From Bacillus sp. FJAT-25509 (GTDB taxonomy: Bacteria > Bacillota > Bacilli > Bacillales > Bacillaceae_G): DNA of 64,000 nt. The notes under the pieces were generated by a model. That model was not told where the DNA came from, searched no databases, and saw nothing but the letters and a program-made list of their open reading frames with translations. The number at the start of each line of letters is the position of its first letter. The first letter of the stretch is position 1. The stretch lies in contig NZ_LJIZ01000016.1 in NCBI RefSeq assembly GCF_001420605.1, forward strand, positions 62,001 through 126,000, given 5' to 3'. Of this stretch, positions 17,021 through 26,311 are shown in pieces. Made by a program: the position numbers and the translations under genes.

Positions 17021-17722
17021 TTAAATCAAATCTTCAATAGATAGAATTTCTTCACTGGACAGATCAACAGCAAACCATGTTGAACAATCAAATTCATCTA
17101 ATGCATAATTCCAAGCAATAACAAAATGAATTTGAGTTACCTCATTTATTTCAAGTGATGTAAGTGGCACAGAAAGTCCAGTATAGTCTTTGTTGTACTG
17201 AATTATATTGTCTGGAAATTCTTGTTCCAATCGATTAAATTTATTCGCCATCATGTCTTTTTCATGGAATCGATTTAGTAATTTATTTCCGTCTTGTGTT
17301 CCGATAGTCATATTAAATTCTTTATACTCAAATGTTATGGCATCTAGATTTTCTCCACTATTAGAACCACAAACAGTTTCTTTTAAATTGATCGGTATTA
17401 ATTTTGTATCGAACTTACATTTTAAACTTTTGACTAATGGTTTAATCCTCCAAATTCCAGCAATAACTTTTTCAACTTTCATATGATTAGGGATTTTATA
17501 ATCAGGTTCGCAAATTACTAATTCGGCAATAAAATGTTGATGGTTATAACAAAGTAAAGTGCCACCATTATAGAGCGTAAAACATTCCGAAATTTCAGTT
17601 AAGTTATTGTACCGTTTATCGTCAATATTTAGTTCCAACAAAACTAGACCAAGAGGTGTTAAGATTTCTTTGTAACAGATGTTTGCTTGAGCATATGTAT
17701 TTTTACTTTGAAAAAGCTTCAT
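17021..17722 (-). CDS. uncharacterised cytosolic protein
   Basis: 233 residues from the ATG at 17722, preferred over an in-frame start 11 codons upstream because GGAGAGGG lies 5 bases before it. No signal peptide or membrane segment. The sequence is a mix of beta-rich blocks (LGLVLLELNIDD, NGGTLLCYNHQHFIAELVIC) and acidic helices, and ends SSEEILSIEDLI. I do not recognise the family; several Bacillus immunity-type or sporulation-associated proteins have comparable size and composition. Transcribed alone. Confidence 0.6.
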   Translation of the reverse strand: MKLFQSKNTYAQANICYKEILTPLGLVLLELNIDDKRYNNLTEISECFTLYNGGTLLCYNHQHFIAELVICEPDYKIPNHMKVEKVIAGIWRIKPLVKSLKCKFDTKLIPINLKETVCGSNSGENLDAITFEYKEFNMTIGTQDGNKLLNRFHEKDMMANKFNRLEQEFPDNIIQYNKDYTGLSVPLTSLEINEVTQIHFVIAWNYALDEFDCSTWFAVDLSSEEILSIEDLI

Positions 17723-17829
17723 ATTTCCCTCTCCTATATAACTTATACACATCATTCTCTGGATCTACAACGAATTCATACTTATTTCCTTTCAATTGAT
17801 CATCATAGACTTCAAATTAACAGATAAAA

Positions 17830-17866
17830 CAAATGCATCGAGCCTTTTGACTTGATGCATTTGTTC
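17830..17866. terminator. hairpin terminator after the zinc-ribbon gene
   Basis: AAATGCATC pairs with GATGCATTT around a 14-base loop, with T-rich flanks on both strands. Confidence 0.7.
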
Positions 17867-17893
17867 TTTTAATAGAATGAATAAGTAACGATT

Positions 17894-18232
17894 CTACGCT
17901 TTTTTAACAAATTCAGACTTCAACTTCATGGCACCAAAACCTTCTATTTTACAATCGATATCGTGATCGCCTTCGACTAATCGAATACTTTTCACTTTTG
18001 TACCAATTTTAACGACAAGTGATGTGCCCTTTACTTTTAAATCCTTTATAACAGTAACTGAATCTCCATCATTTAAAATATTACCGTTCGCATCTTTCAC
18101 TACTTTTGTTTCGTCATTTGTATTTACTGTTTCCATTGTCCATTCATAACCACATTCTGGACAAATTAAAAGATTTCCATCTTCATATGTATATGCTGAA
18201 TTACATTTAGGACAATTAGGTAGATTTTCCAT
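17894..18232 (-). CDS. PhnA/YjdM-type zinc-ribbon protein
   Basis: 112 residues from the ATG at 18232 (GCGGAGG is 8 bases upstream). The N-terminal zinc ribbon is complete: CPKC at about residues 7-10 and CPEC at about 26-29, ending CGYEW. The C-terminal SH3-like domain shows [26 protein letters not shown] split over the central region. This is the PhnA/YjdM family. The old name alkylphosphonate utilisation is not supported by function studies in most bacteria, so a role should not be read from the name. Monocistronic. Confidence 0.9.
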   Translation of the reverse strand: MENLPNCPKCNSAYTYEDGNLLICPECGYEWTMETVNTNDETKVVKDANGNILNDGDSVTVIKDLKVKGTSLVVKIGTKVKSIRLVEGDHDIDCKIEGFGAMKLKSEFVKKA

Positions 18233-18437
18233 TGTTTTTCCTCCGCTCATTACTGAATCTATACTATTTTCACAACTTCTATATAGTCGCATACTCCTAT
18301 CCTTAATACAAGATTAGATTATTATTATCAAATTTTAATGATAGTGTTAAGGTTAATTTAAGAATTGACCTGTATGATATAAATATAGATAGAACCTTCT
18401 TTAATATGAAAGTAAGTCCCCAATTATTTTCATATAT

Positions 18438-18472
18438 AAAATAGCTCATGACTTGTGGTCATGAGCTATTTT
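18438..18472. terminator. terminator of the hflX-ynbB operon
   Basis: A perfect 15-bp stem (18438-18452 with 18458-18472) and 5-base loop, core ATAGCTCATGAC, directly at the end of the ynbB-like gene. T-rich on both sides. Confidence 0.9.
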
Positions 18473-18475
18473 GTT

Positions 18476-19747
18476 TTAAATTTCTAATAGATTTTTTTCA
18501 ATTAAAGAATTAACTGCCGAACAAATTGCGATTTTCACATGGGCATAAGTTAAACCACCTTGAACATATGCAACATATGGAGCTCTTATCGGACCGTCTG
18601 CTGTTAATTCAATACTTGCACCTTGGATAAATGTTCCCGCTGCCATAATTACATCATCTTCGTATCCAGGCATATAATTTGCTGTTGGCGTAAAATGAGC
18701 ATTGATTGGCGAAGCCGCTTGAATTGCCTGACAAAATGCAATCATTTTTTCTTTATCATCAAATTGAACAGATTGTATTAGATCTGTTCTTACTGCATCC
18801 CATGAAGGGTTTGTGTTCATTCCAAGCTTTTCTAAAAACGCTGCAGTAAATAATGCACCTTTTAAAGCTTGACCAGTAATATGTGGCGCCATAAAAAATC
18901 CATGATACATATCTTGTAACGCATAAAGAGAAGCTCCAGCTTCACGTCCAATCCCTGGAGATGTTAAGCGGTAGCCACATTTTTCGACTAAATCTTTACG
19001 TCCTACAATATAACCACCTGTTTTTGCAAGTCCACCACCAGGATTTTTGATTAATGAACCTGCCATTAAATCTGCTCCTACATGGCATGGCTCTAGTTTT
19101 TCAACAAACTCTCCATAACAATTATCTACAAAAACAATGATATTTGGATCAATTTCTTTTACAAAATCAATCATCTCTTTAATTTGTTCAATTGTATATG
19201 AAGGTCTTGTTCCGTAACCTTTTGAACGCTGAATACCGATTACTTTCGTATTACTTGTCATTTTATTTGCTACTTTTTCATAATTAATCCGTTCGTTATT
19301 TACTAATTCGATTGATTCATATCCAATCCCAAAGTCTTTTAATGAGCCATTTCCACTTTCACCACGAATTCCTACGATTTCCTCTAAAGTATCGTATGGC
19401 TTCCCGGTAATATATAAAAGCTCATCCCCTGGTCTTAGTACGCCAAATAAAGCAGTTGAAATTGCATGAGTTCCAGAAATGATTTGTGGTCTCACTAAAC
19501 CAGCTTCTCCACCTAAAACATCAGCAAAAATTTCCTCTAATGTATCTCTTCCAATATCATCATAACCATAACCAGTTGTTGGGATAAAATGACTATCACT
19601 CACTTTATGCTTTCGAAAGCTTTGTAAAACTTTGAATTGGTTATATTCAATCACTTCGTCAATTTCTTTATGGGCTTCTGAAATTAATTTTTCAACATCT
19701 TCCACTAATGGTGCAATTTTTTCCCCGTTTGATAAAAATTCTAGCAT
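18476..19747 (-). CDS. ynbB: methionine gamma-lyase-like PLP enzyme (YnbB / aluminium-resistance family)
   Basis: 423 residues of a fold-type I PLP enzyme. The cofactor-binding landmarks are the GSGNGSLKDFG region, VFVDNCYGEFVE (the Asp that contacts the pyridine ring), and the Schiff-base Lys in MAGSLIKNPGGGLAKTGGY (split). It fits the PF06838 family annotated either methionine gamma-lyase or aluminium resistance protein. The gene begins 3 bases after the end of hflX, exactly as in the B. subtilis ynbA-ynbB pair, so they are one operon. The physiological substrate is unknown. In B. subtilis glnR-glnA follow; here they do not. Confidence 0.9.
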   Translation of the reverse strand: MLEFLSNGEKIAPLVEDVEKLISEAHKEIDEVIEYNQFKVLQSFRKHKVSDSHFIPTTGYGYDDIGRDTLEEIFADVLGGEAGLVRPQIISGTHAISTALFGVLRPGDELLYITGKPYDTLEEIVGIRGESGNGSLKDFGIGYESIELVNNERINYEKVANKMTSNTKVIGIQRSKGYGTRPSYTIEQIKEMIDFVKEIDPNIIVFVDNCYGEFVEKLEPCHVGADLMAGSLIKNPGGGLAKTGGYIVGRKDLVEKCGYRLTSPGIGREAGASLYALQDMYHGFFMAPHITGQALKGALFTAAFLEKLGMNTNPSWDAVRTDLIQSVQFDDKEKMIAFCQAIQAASPINAHFTPTANYMPGYEDDVIMAAGTFIQGASIELTADGPIRAPYVAYVQGGLTYAHVKIAICSAVNSLIEKNLLEI

Positions 19748-19750
19748 TGA

Positions 19751-21019
19751 TTATTGCTCCTTATATATTCTATATCTTTTAACTGTATCATAAATTGAAT
19801 GTTCCTTGAAAACATACCCAGAAATTTGATAGATTTCTGCATCTTCATTAAAGTTGATTGATTCAATCATCGTTAATTTTTTGATTTCATGAATCAATTT
19901 ACCCTCGTATGCTGGTACAAACGCTTCAAAATGTTCCATATACTGCTTACATTCAAATTCAATTCTATAACGTAATTTACTTAAATCATCTTCATTTAAA
20001 GCACTCATTTCAATAAAACCTTCAGATGGGGACGGTACAAAGTCCTCATGAACTTGATCTATTTTATTATAGACAGTTAAAATTGGAATATTTTTAACAT
20101 CTAAATCATTCAATAATTTAGAAACTGTAACTTCATGGCTTTTATAATTTTCATGAGATGCATCGACAACATGAAGAATGAAATCTGCTTCTGTAGCTTC
20201 TTCTAACGTTGAACGGAATGCTGCAATTAGTGCAGTTGGTAAATCTTGAATAAAACCTACTGTATCTGTTAATAAAGTTGTCATACCATTTGATAAAACA
20301 AATTTTCTTGTTGTTGGATCTAATGTCGCAAACAGTAAGTCTTGTTCATACACATCAGATTTAGTTAGTCGGTTAAATAATGTTGATTTTCCTGCGTTTG
20401 TATAACCTACTAATGAAATATGAAACATTTCATTTTTCTTACGTCGCTCTCGATAACGCTTACGATGCTCAACGACAATGTTCAATTGCTGTTTAATATC
20501 ATCAATTCGTTTTCGGATATGACGACGATCAGATTCTAGTTTTGTTTCACCAGGTCCTCTTGTACCAATACCTCCACCAAGTCTTGATAACTCTGTACCT
20601 TGACCAACTAGTCTTGGCATTAAATATTGTAATTGAGCTAATTCAACCTGCAATTTACCTTCTTTTGTTTTCGCTCGTTGTGCAAATATGTCTAAAATTA
20701 ATTGCGTACGGTCAATAACTCTTTTTTCTAATCTTGCAGATAAATTACGTATTTGAGACGGAGTCAGTTCATTATTAAAAATAACAACATCTGGTTCTAA
20801 CTCTGCAATTGCTGCCTCTAACTCTTCTAATTTACCTGTCCCTATGTATAACGCTGGATGATATTTAGTTCTTTTTTGTGTAGTAATTAAAACTACCTCT
20901 CCATTTGCCGTTTTCGTTAGTGATGCTAATTCGTCCATTGAATAATTAAAACGATCATCATCTACATTCTGAAGCTGACATCCAACTAAAATGGCTTTTT
21001 CTCTCAATTCATTCGACAC
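19751..21019 (-). CDS. hflX: ribosome-associated GTPase HflX
   Basis: 422 residues. The N-terminal HflX domain shows [15 protein letters not shown] and the glycine-rich linker [13 protein letters not shown]. The GTPase domain has G1 [10 protein letters not shown]3 DTVGFI and G4 NKID, and is followed by a small C-terminal domain. HflX binds the 50S subunit and splits or rescues stalled ribosomes under heat or antibiotic stress. The start is a GTG with GGTGG about 6 bases upstream. Length matches the Bacillus homologue (ynbA). First gene of the operon with ynbB. Confidence 0.97.
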   Translation of the reverse strand: MSNELREKAILVGCQLQNVDDDRFNYSMDELASLTKTANGEVVLITTQKRTKYHPALYIGTGKLEELEAAIAELEPDVVIFNNELTPSQIRNLSARLEKRVIDRTQLILDIFAQRAKTKEGKLQVELAQLQYLMPRLVGQGTELSRLGGGIGTRGPGETKLESDRRHIRKRIDDIKQQLNIVVEHRKRYRERRKKNEMFHISLVGYTNAGKSTLFNRLTKSDVYEQDLLFATLDPTTRKFVLSNGMTTLLTDTVGFIQDLPTALIAAFRSTLEEATEADFILHVVDASHENYKSHEVTVSKLLNDLDVKNIPILTVYNKIDQVHEDFVPSPSEGFIEMSALNEDDLSKLRYRIEFECKQYMEHFEAFVPAYEGKLIHEIKKLTMIESINFNEDAEIYQISGYVFKEHSIYDTVKRYRIYKEQ

Positions 21020-21143
21020 AAAATTCCACCTTTTCTTTAACCAATTCTAAGTAATTAAATCTTCTTTACTCTTAACTGTCTCTTTATTATAATGATATCT
21101 GGACTATTTTTCATCTTTTTATTCAGGGCGGGGGAATTGCTTT

Positions 21144-21791
21144 TTGGAAACATGGGAGTTATTTAGCATTATTGGTACTATTTCCTTTGCATTAAGTGGT
21201 GCGGTAGTTGCTATGGAAGAAGACTATGATTTATTTGGTGTCTATATACTAGGCTTTGCTACAGCCTTTGGTGGCGGTGCATTACGTAATTTATTAATAG
21301 GTTATCCAATTAACTATTTATGGAATCAAACAACAAATTTTACAATTGCGTTAGTTGCAATGACAATTATTTTTTTCTTTCCGCAAATATCAAATAAACC
21401 ATTTAAAAAGTTAGATATTTTATTCGATTCAATCGGTTTATCCGCATTTGCAATTCTCGGTGCAAATTATGCCATGGAATTAAAATTACCTGTTAGCGCT
21501 GTTATTGTAGCATCTGTCTTAACTGGAATTGGTGGCGGAATCGTACGAGATTTACTTGCAAAAAGAAAACCAATGGTATTACATTCAGAAGTATATGCCT
21601 TTTGGGCAATACTTGTAGGCGTTTTAATTGGTAATAAATTTGTTGATACAAATTTTGAACTATTACTATTATTCATTGTTATTGTTCTTCTTAGACTATT
21701 ATCTGTACATTATAATTGGAGTCTACCAAAAAGATCATTTAAAGGCTCTACAGTTAGTTTAAACGAATCAAACACTCAAAATTTAAATTAA
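21144..21791 (+). CDS. TRIC-type / UPF0126 membrane protein
   Basis: 215 residues with seven hydrophobic helices and the internal repeat characteristic of the family: AFGGGALRNLLIG in the first half and TGIGGGIVRDLLAK in the second (the paired GGG-R-D/N-LL motifs). Bacterial UPF0126 proteins are homologues of trimeric intracellular cation channels; amino-acid or cation transport roles have been proposed. The start is a TTG with GGGGGAA about 10 bases upstream. Divergent from hflX and followed by a strong terminator, so monocistronic. Confidence 0.88.
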   Translation: METWELFSIIGTISFALSGAVVAMEEDYDLFGVYILGFATAFGGGALRNLLIGYPINYLWNQTTNFTIALVAMTIIFFFPQISNKPFKKLDILFDSIGLSAFAILGANYAMELKLPVSAVIVASVLTGIGGGIVRDLLAKRKPMVLHSEVYAFWAILVGVLIGNKFVDTNFELLLLFIVIVLLRLLSVHYNWSLPKRSFKGSTVSLNESNTQNLN

Positions 21792-22143
21792 ATAAATAAG
21801 TCCAATAAAAACAAACCTTTTAAAATGATGGTTTGTTTTTTTATTTTAAATAGAATGTGACTTTGTTTTAACACACTTATGATTGGGTATAGTATCATTC
21901 TAATTTGGTACAAAAAAAAGCTTACTGTAATTAAAATCATTTAAATGATACAAATCTTCCAATTAACTATAAATCCTCTCCACTTTAATATCTTTGTAAA
22001 TTAGTTGACAAACAATTTACCTTGTTAATCACATATTTCATTAACATGAAAAAACAAACCAAAAAAAGCGTTTGATTTGTTCACATAATTTACCTATACT
22101 TGCCAACACTATTTTAGAAATTTATTTAAAGGAGGAATTTCAT
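21792..22143. other. intergenic region before corA
   Basis: It contains the terminator at 21807-21846 and the AT-rich leader of the CorA gene. No Mg2+-sensing M-box fold could be recognised by eye. Confidence 0.4.
21807..21846 (+). terminator. terminator of the UPF0126 gene
   Basis: AAAACAAACC pairs with GGTTTGTTTT around a 12-base loop and runs into a long T-tract. Confidence 0.9.
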
Positions 22144-23100
22144 TTGAAGAGATATAATATAACAAACCATTCAGTTGAAACAATTGATGAATTTTTGCTT
22201 CCAACTAATGATGAAATTCTTTGGTATCACTTCAATAATAAATCCATTGATGAGTTAACTACGATTATTGATGGATTAAATATTCATCCTTTAGCAAAAA
22301 AGAAACTTCTACATAGTGAACATAAGCCAAGAATAAATATTTTTAAAAACGAGGCAATCCTTTCCTTATATGCATTAACTAAGTTATTTAAACCTACAAA
22401 AATAAATATTCTTGTTTGCAGTAATTTAATTATTTCATTTATAGAAGATCATGAAATAGATCTATTCAAATATGTAACACAGGAATTCAGTCAAAATTAT
22501 ATTAAAGTAGACCATGCTGGTCATGTTTTATATCAAATTTTCCATGAAGTTATTGAGAAGTTCCTTATCTCAATTGATCGGTTTGCAAATGAGATTGAAG
22601 AAATTGAACGAGACTTATTTAATGACCCATTTCGAAAGGATTTAGATAAGAAAATATTCAATTGGAAAGTTCAACTTCAAGATTTAAGACAGCTTGTAGA
22701 ACCACAAGTAAATGTCATTAACCAAATTGTAGAAGCAGATTTTCCTTTCTTAAGTCAGGATGCAGGATTTTATTTTAATGAATTAAAAGAGAATTATGAA
22801 CGTATTATTAATGCCCTTGATAATTTTAAAGAAAGTATGGGAGGCATAATAGAAATGCAAATGTTCTTAAAATCTGACCGTACAAATGATATTATGAAAA
22901 CTTTAACACTCATAAGTGCCATTTTTTTACCGATGTCTTTTATCGCAGGATTTTATGGCATGAATTTTGTAAATATGCCTGAGTTAAAATGGAAATATGG
23001 TTATTTATATTGTATTATCCTTAATATTTTAATTGGGGTCATTATTTCTATTTATTTTAACATTAAAGGTTGGTGGGGTCGAAAACACCAAATAAAATAG
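22144..23100 (+). CDS. CorA-family Mg2+/divalent cation transporter
   Basis: 318 residues from a TTG at 22144, chosen because AAAGGAGG lies 8 bases upstream; the frame extends to 22072 without such a site. A long alpha-helical cytosolic domain (1-255) leads to two transmembrane helices. The diagnostic selectivity-filter motif is GFYGMNFVNMPEL (GMN at about 275-277), with the conserved MPEL loop between the helices. The C-terminus is short and basic (WWGRKHQIK). CorA forms pentameric channels for Mg2+, Co2+ or Ni2+. Tail-to-tail with spoVK, only 7 bases apart. Confidence 0.93.
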   Translation: MKRYNITNHSVETIDEFLLPTNDEILWYHFNNKSIDELTTIIDGLNIHPLAKKKLLHSEHKPRINIFKNEAILSLYALTKLFKPTKINILVCSNLIISFIEDHEIDLFKYVTQEFSQNYIKVDHAGHVLYQIFHEVIEKFLISIDRFANEIEEIERDLFNDPFRKDLDKKIFNWKVQLQDLRQLVEPQVNVINQIVEADFPFLSQDAGFYFNELKENYERIINALDNFKESMGGIIEMQMFLKSDRTNDIMKTLTLISAIFLPMSFIAGFYGMNFVNMPELKWKYGYLYCIILNILIGVIISIYFNIKGWWGRKHQIK

Positions 23101-23107
23101 CTAATCG

Positions 23108-24064
23108 TCAATTAATCGAGTCGATTTTGTCTGAAGTAAATAAGTCTTTTTCTTCGATTCTCATTAATATTTCTCGATTAAATTCGGTCTCAGATACTAA
23201 TCTTGTAGCTTGAGTCCTAATCGATTTCTCAACTATATTACGAACAAATCGCCCATTGCTAAAATGAGCACGATTTTCAAGTTTTGCCTTTTGGATAAAG
23301 TCTCTTAATCGGTATTCAGCTTCCCGAGATAGAATATATTCTCGGTCAACAAACATTTTTTTTGATATATCTAGAAGCTCCATTACAGAATAATCCTGGA
23401 ATTCTAAAATAAATGGAAATCTTGATTTTAGTCCAGGATTCAAGCTTAAGAAATAATCCATTTCCGAAGAATAGCCGGCTAATATCAGAACAAAGTCGCC
23501 ATGTTTATCTTCCATATGTTTAACAAGTGTATCAATCGCTTCTTTTCCGAAATCTTTTTCCCCACCACGGCCTAGTGAGTAAGCCTCATCAATAAAAAGA
23601 ATGCCTCCATTTGCTTTTTTTACTAAATCTCTAGTTTTTTGAGCAGTGTGACCAATGTATTCTCCGACTAAATCAGCTCTTTCTGCTTCGATTAGGTGGC
23701 CCTTTGACAATACTCCCATTTTTAAAAATAATTGACCAATAATTCTTGCAACAGTCGTTTTTCCAGTTCCTGGATTCCCTTTAAACAACATATGCAGTAC
23801 TTGTTTTTCGGCTTTTAAGTTTAATTCTTCTCTTTTTTTATTAATAAATATCCAAGCATAAATTTCATGAATCATTTTTTTTATTTCGTCCATACCTATT
23901 AAATGCCTTAATTGATCTTCTATTTCAATTAATAACTCATGTTTAGGCTGTTTCACTGTTTCGATACTTGGATTTGGAGAAACCTCTCCCCTTTTCACTG
24001 TATTAAGTACAACATTTATTTGGCCGTTATCTTTTAAACGAATTGGTTGCTCCAAACATGACAC
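23108..24064 (-). CDS. spoVK: stage V sporulation protein K, AAA ATPase
   Basis: 318 residues of the CbbX/SpoVK AAA family. Walker A is GNPGTGKTT (about residues 95-103), Walker B ILFIDEAYSL, and the second region shows AGYSSEMDYFLSLNPGLKSRF (pore and sensor part, quoted as AGYSSEMDYF then NPGLKSRF). SpoVK is needed late in sporulation (mother-cell line) for spore maturation. The GTG at 24064 follows GAGAG closely; a TTG three codons later is an equally good start. Location between hfq and hflX matches the Bacillus order. Confidence 0.95.
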   Translation of the reverse strand: MSCLEQPIRLKDNGQINVVLNTVKRGEVSPNPSIETVKQPKHELLIEIEDQLRHLIGMDEIKKMIHEIYAWIFINKKREELNLKAEKQVLHMLFKGNPGTGKTTVARIIGQLFLKMGVLSKGHLIEAERADLVGEYIGHTAQKTRDLVKKANGGILFIDEAYSLGRGGEKDFGKEAIDTLVKHMEDKHGDFVLILAGYSSEMDYFLSLNPGLKSRFPFILEFQDYSVMELLDISKKMFVDREYILSREAEYRLRDFIQKAKLENRAHFSNGRFVRNIVEKSIRTQATRLVSETEFNREILMRIEEKDLFTSDKIDSIN

Positions 24065-24320
24065 CTCTCTTTATTCTGTCGAACATTTTTTAATATCTAT
24101 AGAAAGCACACCACGAGAAACCTGAAACCTCGTTACTGTTCGTATTATGCGCTTTTGAAAATATTTTACTAAATTAAGTTTTTACTATTATATGTACGAA
24201 CAATTAATTTCAAAACATTTATTCTATAGACTAACTTTAAATTGGATAAGATTGCTAAATTTTACTAAATTCTATTAACTAATTTGATATAATGAGAGAA
24301 AAAGAGAAGAGTTGATAAAA

Positions 24321-25310
24321 ATGACGATCCCAAACTTAACAACTGCTACTTTACCTGATGTCATCTTGCAATTTGCCTCTCATTTAAATAGTAAGGGAAG
24401 AAAAGAATCGACTATTAAGCGCTATTGCTATGATTTAGAAGAATGCTTCCGTTACTTTAAAAAAGTTAATGACAGTTTTAGTACATTACAAGTTCAAAAT
24501 TTTAATGATTATTTCTATTATTTAACATCTGAACGTGGATATAATGAGAAAACGATGCATCGAATTTATGTCGTTCTAAATCAATTTTATAAATTTTTAC
24601 ATTCTAATAATTCATCAATCGAAAATATCATTCCATTCACTAACTATTTAGCAGGTCCTTCACGCGCTCTTTCAACGGACGATTTTATCTCAGAAGAAGA
24701 AGAAAAAAAATTACTATCAATTGTTCAATCCACGACCGATTTGTCAGAAAAACAATTAAAAGCTAGATCATTTTTAATGGATCGTAACGAAATTATGATA
24801 CGTTTTATGCTTTTTTATGGACTAACTTTAAAGGAATTAATTGATTTACAAATGAGAGACATTAACTTCGCTTTAAATGAACTTGTTGTCCATAGCAAGG
24901 AAGGTATAAAAAGAACAATTATTCTCACAAAAGAAGATCGAATACTATTATATAATTATTTTGTCACGATACCCGAGCCTGTAAGACCTCACTATCATTC
25001 AACTCATCCGCTTTTTGTTGCATTTGATTTTAACCGCATGACATTCCATTGGGTTTACGATACCGATTCACCGAAAGCACTAACTGAAATTGCATTTCAA
25101 AAAATGCTTAGGTTAGAAGTTAAAAGAGCCGGGCTTAGAAAAGGACTTTGCTCCCAACATTTAAGAAACACTTTTATTCTACGAAAAATAAAAGAGGGAT
25201 TATTAGTGGAAGATATTCAGCAATTAGTTGGATTGAAGACCTCAGTTTCTTTAAAACGATATTTTCAATATTTTCAAGAAAATGAACGCCCAAATAAAAA
25301 GGAGTTATGA
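24321..25310 (+). CDS. tyrosine recombinase of Xer type, catalytic Arg I not conserved
   Basis: 329 residues from the ATG at 24321 (a TTG three codons earlier is possible). The N-terminal SAM-like core-binding domain is present (LQFASHLNSKGRKESTIKRY). In the catalytic domain, the C-box HLRNTF (about residue 280) and the nucleophile region RYFQYF (about 313) are recognisable. The usual Arg I motif (TGLR.SEL) reads YGLTLKELIDL, with Thr/Leu in place of Arg, and the region before the HLR box is divergent. It may therefore be inactive or atypical. It lies at a fixed housekeeping site between spoVK and hfq and is not accompanied by phage genes. Followed by a terminator. Confidence 0.8.
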   Translation: MTIPNLTTATLPDVILQFASHLNSKGRKESTIKRYCYDLEECFRYFKKVNDSFSTLQVQNFNDYFYYLTSERGYNEKTMHRIYVVLNQFYKFLHSNNSSIENIIPFTNYLAGPSRALSTDDFISEEEEKKLLSIVQSTTDLSEKQLKARSFLMDRNEIMIRFMLFYGLTLKELIDLQMRDINFALNELVVHSKEGIKRTIILTKEDRILLYNYFVTIPEPVRPHYHSTHPLFVAFDFNRMTFHWVYDTDSPKALTEIAFQKMLRLEVKRAGLRKGLCSQHLRNTFILRKIKEGLLVEDIQQLVGLKTSVSLKRYFQYFQENERPNKKEL

Positions 25311-25338
25311 TTTCGATCATCATAACTCCTTCCTTTTA
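25299..25338 (+). terminator. terminator of the Xer-like gene
   Basis: AAGGAGTTATGA pairs with TCATAACTCCTT, followed by CCTTTT. The stem overlaps the end of the Xer gene and the 3' end of the broken paiB gene. Confidence 0.8.
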
Positions 25339-25961
25339 AGAACTTGTATTTAGTTTAGCTTTCATCAGTTCTGCGATTTCTTTCGAGGAATATTTTTCTT
25401 CATTTTGCAAGCTGCAATCACTTTTTCTCTTCTCTCAAACGTATGATTTTGACTTAATTTCTTTTTACCTATTAACTCTGTTACTTCAATTTTTAATCAA
25501 ACAATTCCTGAAAGTAATTTTTCACCATACTCTGTGTGATCTTCGTATTTCCATGGTTTTGATTGTCCTTTTTCAAAATAGTCGGATGTTTTTAAACCGA
25601 TTTGTCTCATTTCATCCTTATTTTCAATTGTTGTTACTTTTCCATAAGCATGGATTGCTGTATAGTTCCAAGTTGAAACTATATTTTTTTCTACATACCA
25701 TGAAGCAGATACATATGCATGTGGAACTGGAAAGATTATTAAACAGTCCTTTCCATTCATCGTTTTCGATTGAGGATTTGGCTTAGCTAAATGTGTAATC
25801 ATCACTAAATTCTCTTGCGCTTCTTGAATGATAAATGCTAAATGAGTTGCTTCTATTTTTGTGTCATCATTATTTGATAATAATATCCCGAAGCTATTTT
25901 TCTTCATTTCAGCTATTAATTGATTAAAATTTGATTCTCTAAATTCTTTTGGAACATACAT
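25336..25961 (-). pseudogene. paiB: broken PaiB-type FMN-binding regulator gene
   Basis: The first 154 codons encode a clean PaiB N-terminus: MYVPKEFRESNF, ATHLAFIIQ, and WNYTAIHAYGKV. A TGA at 25497-25499 then replaces the expected Gly after GIV. In the same frame the family sequence continues (KIEVTELIGKKKLSQNH and ERREKVIAA), then a one-base shift near 25400-25415 moves the final part (YSSKEIAELMKAKLNTSS) into another frame. The normal length is about 205 codons. PaiB proteins bind FMN and act as negative regulators of sporulation and protease genes in B. subtilis. With two lesions the gene is a pseudogene, although the truncated 154-residue product could still be made. Confidence 0.8.
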
Positions 25962-26020
25962 TAATCCCTCTCTTTAGTTTACATAATATAATTATCTATA
26001 ATAAATTATCTAGTATAATT

Positions 26021-26057
26021 AAAAAGAACATTGACCATAAGATCAATGCTCTTTTTT
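26021..26057. terminator. terminator of the miaA-hfq operon
   Basis: AACATTGA and TCAATGCT close a hairpin (one G-T pair) with T-rich tails on both strands, about 10 bases after the hfq stop. Confidence 0.8.
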
Positions 26058-26066
26058 CAATTTATT

Positions 26067-26288
26067 TTACATTTCAATTTGTACATTTTTAGATGGTACA
26101 AACGTTGAAATTGCATGTTTATATATTAATTGTTGTTTACCTTCAACATCTAACAATACCGTAAAGTTATCAAAGCTTTTTACTTTACCTTTGATTTGAA
26201 ATCCATTTAGTAAAAATACTGTAACCGCTAGATTGTCTTTACGTAATTGGTTTAAGAACTGATCTTGAATGTTGATTGATGTTTTCAT
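26067..26288 (-). CDS. hfq: RNA chaperone Hfq
   Basis: 73 residues, the short Gram-positive form. The Sm1 motif shows [20 protein letters not shown] with [21 protein letters not shown] (split), and Sm2 shows [12 protein letters not shown]. Hfq forms a hexameric ring that binds A-rich and U-rich RNA. GAGGAGGAAAAGG precedes the ATG. It follows miaA by 23 bases, the usual Bacillus arrangement, so both are expressed together. Confidence 0.97.
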   Translation of the reverse strand: MKTSINIQDQFLNQLRKDNLAVTVFLLNGFQIKGKVKSFDNFTVLLDVEGKQQLIYKHAISTFVPSKNVQIEM

Positions 26289-26311
26289 GTCCTTTTCCTC
26301 CTCTTCTACCT

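Noticed and set aside
21792..22143. Mg2+ riboswitch (M-box) before corA
   Set aside because: I could not find the conserved helices by eye; the leader is mostly A/T without matching motifs.
24321..25310. Prophage or integrative element anchored by the Xer-like gene
   Set aside because: No phage, relaxase or attachment-site genes nearby; it lies in a conserved housekeeping block.
25497..25499. TGA in paiB as a recoded (selenocysteine or Trp) codon
   Set aside because: The expected residue is Gly, no SECIS-like hairpin is visible, and a second frameshift lies downstream, so a pseudogene is simpler.
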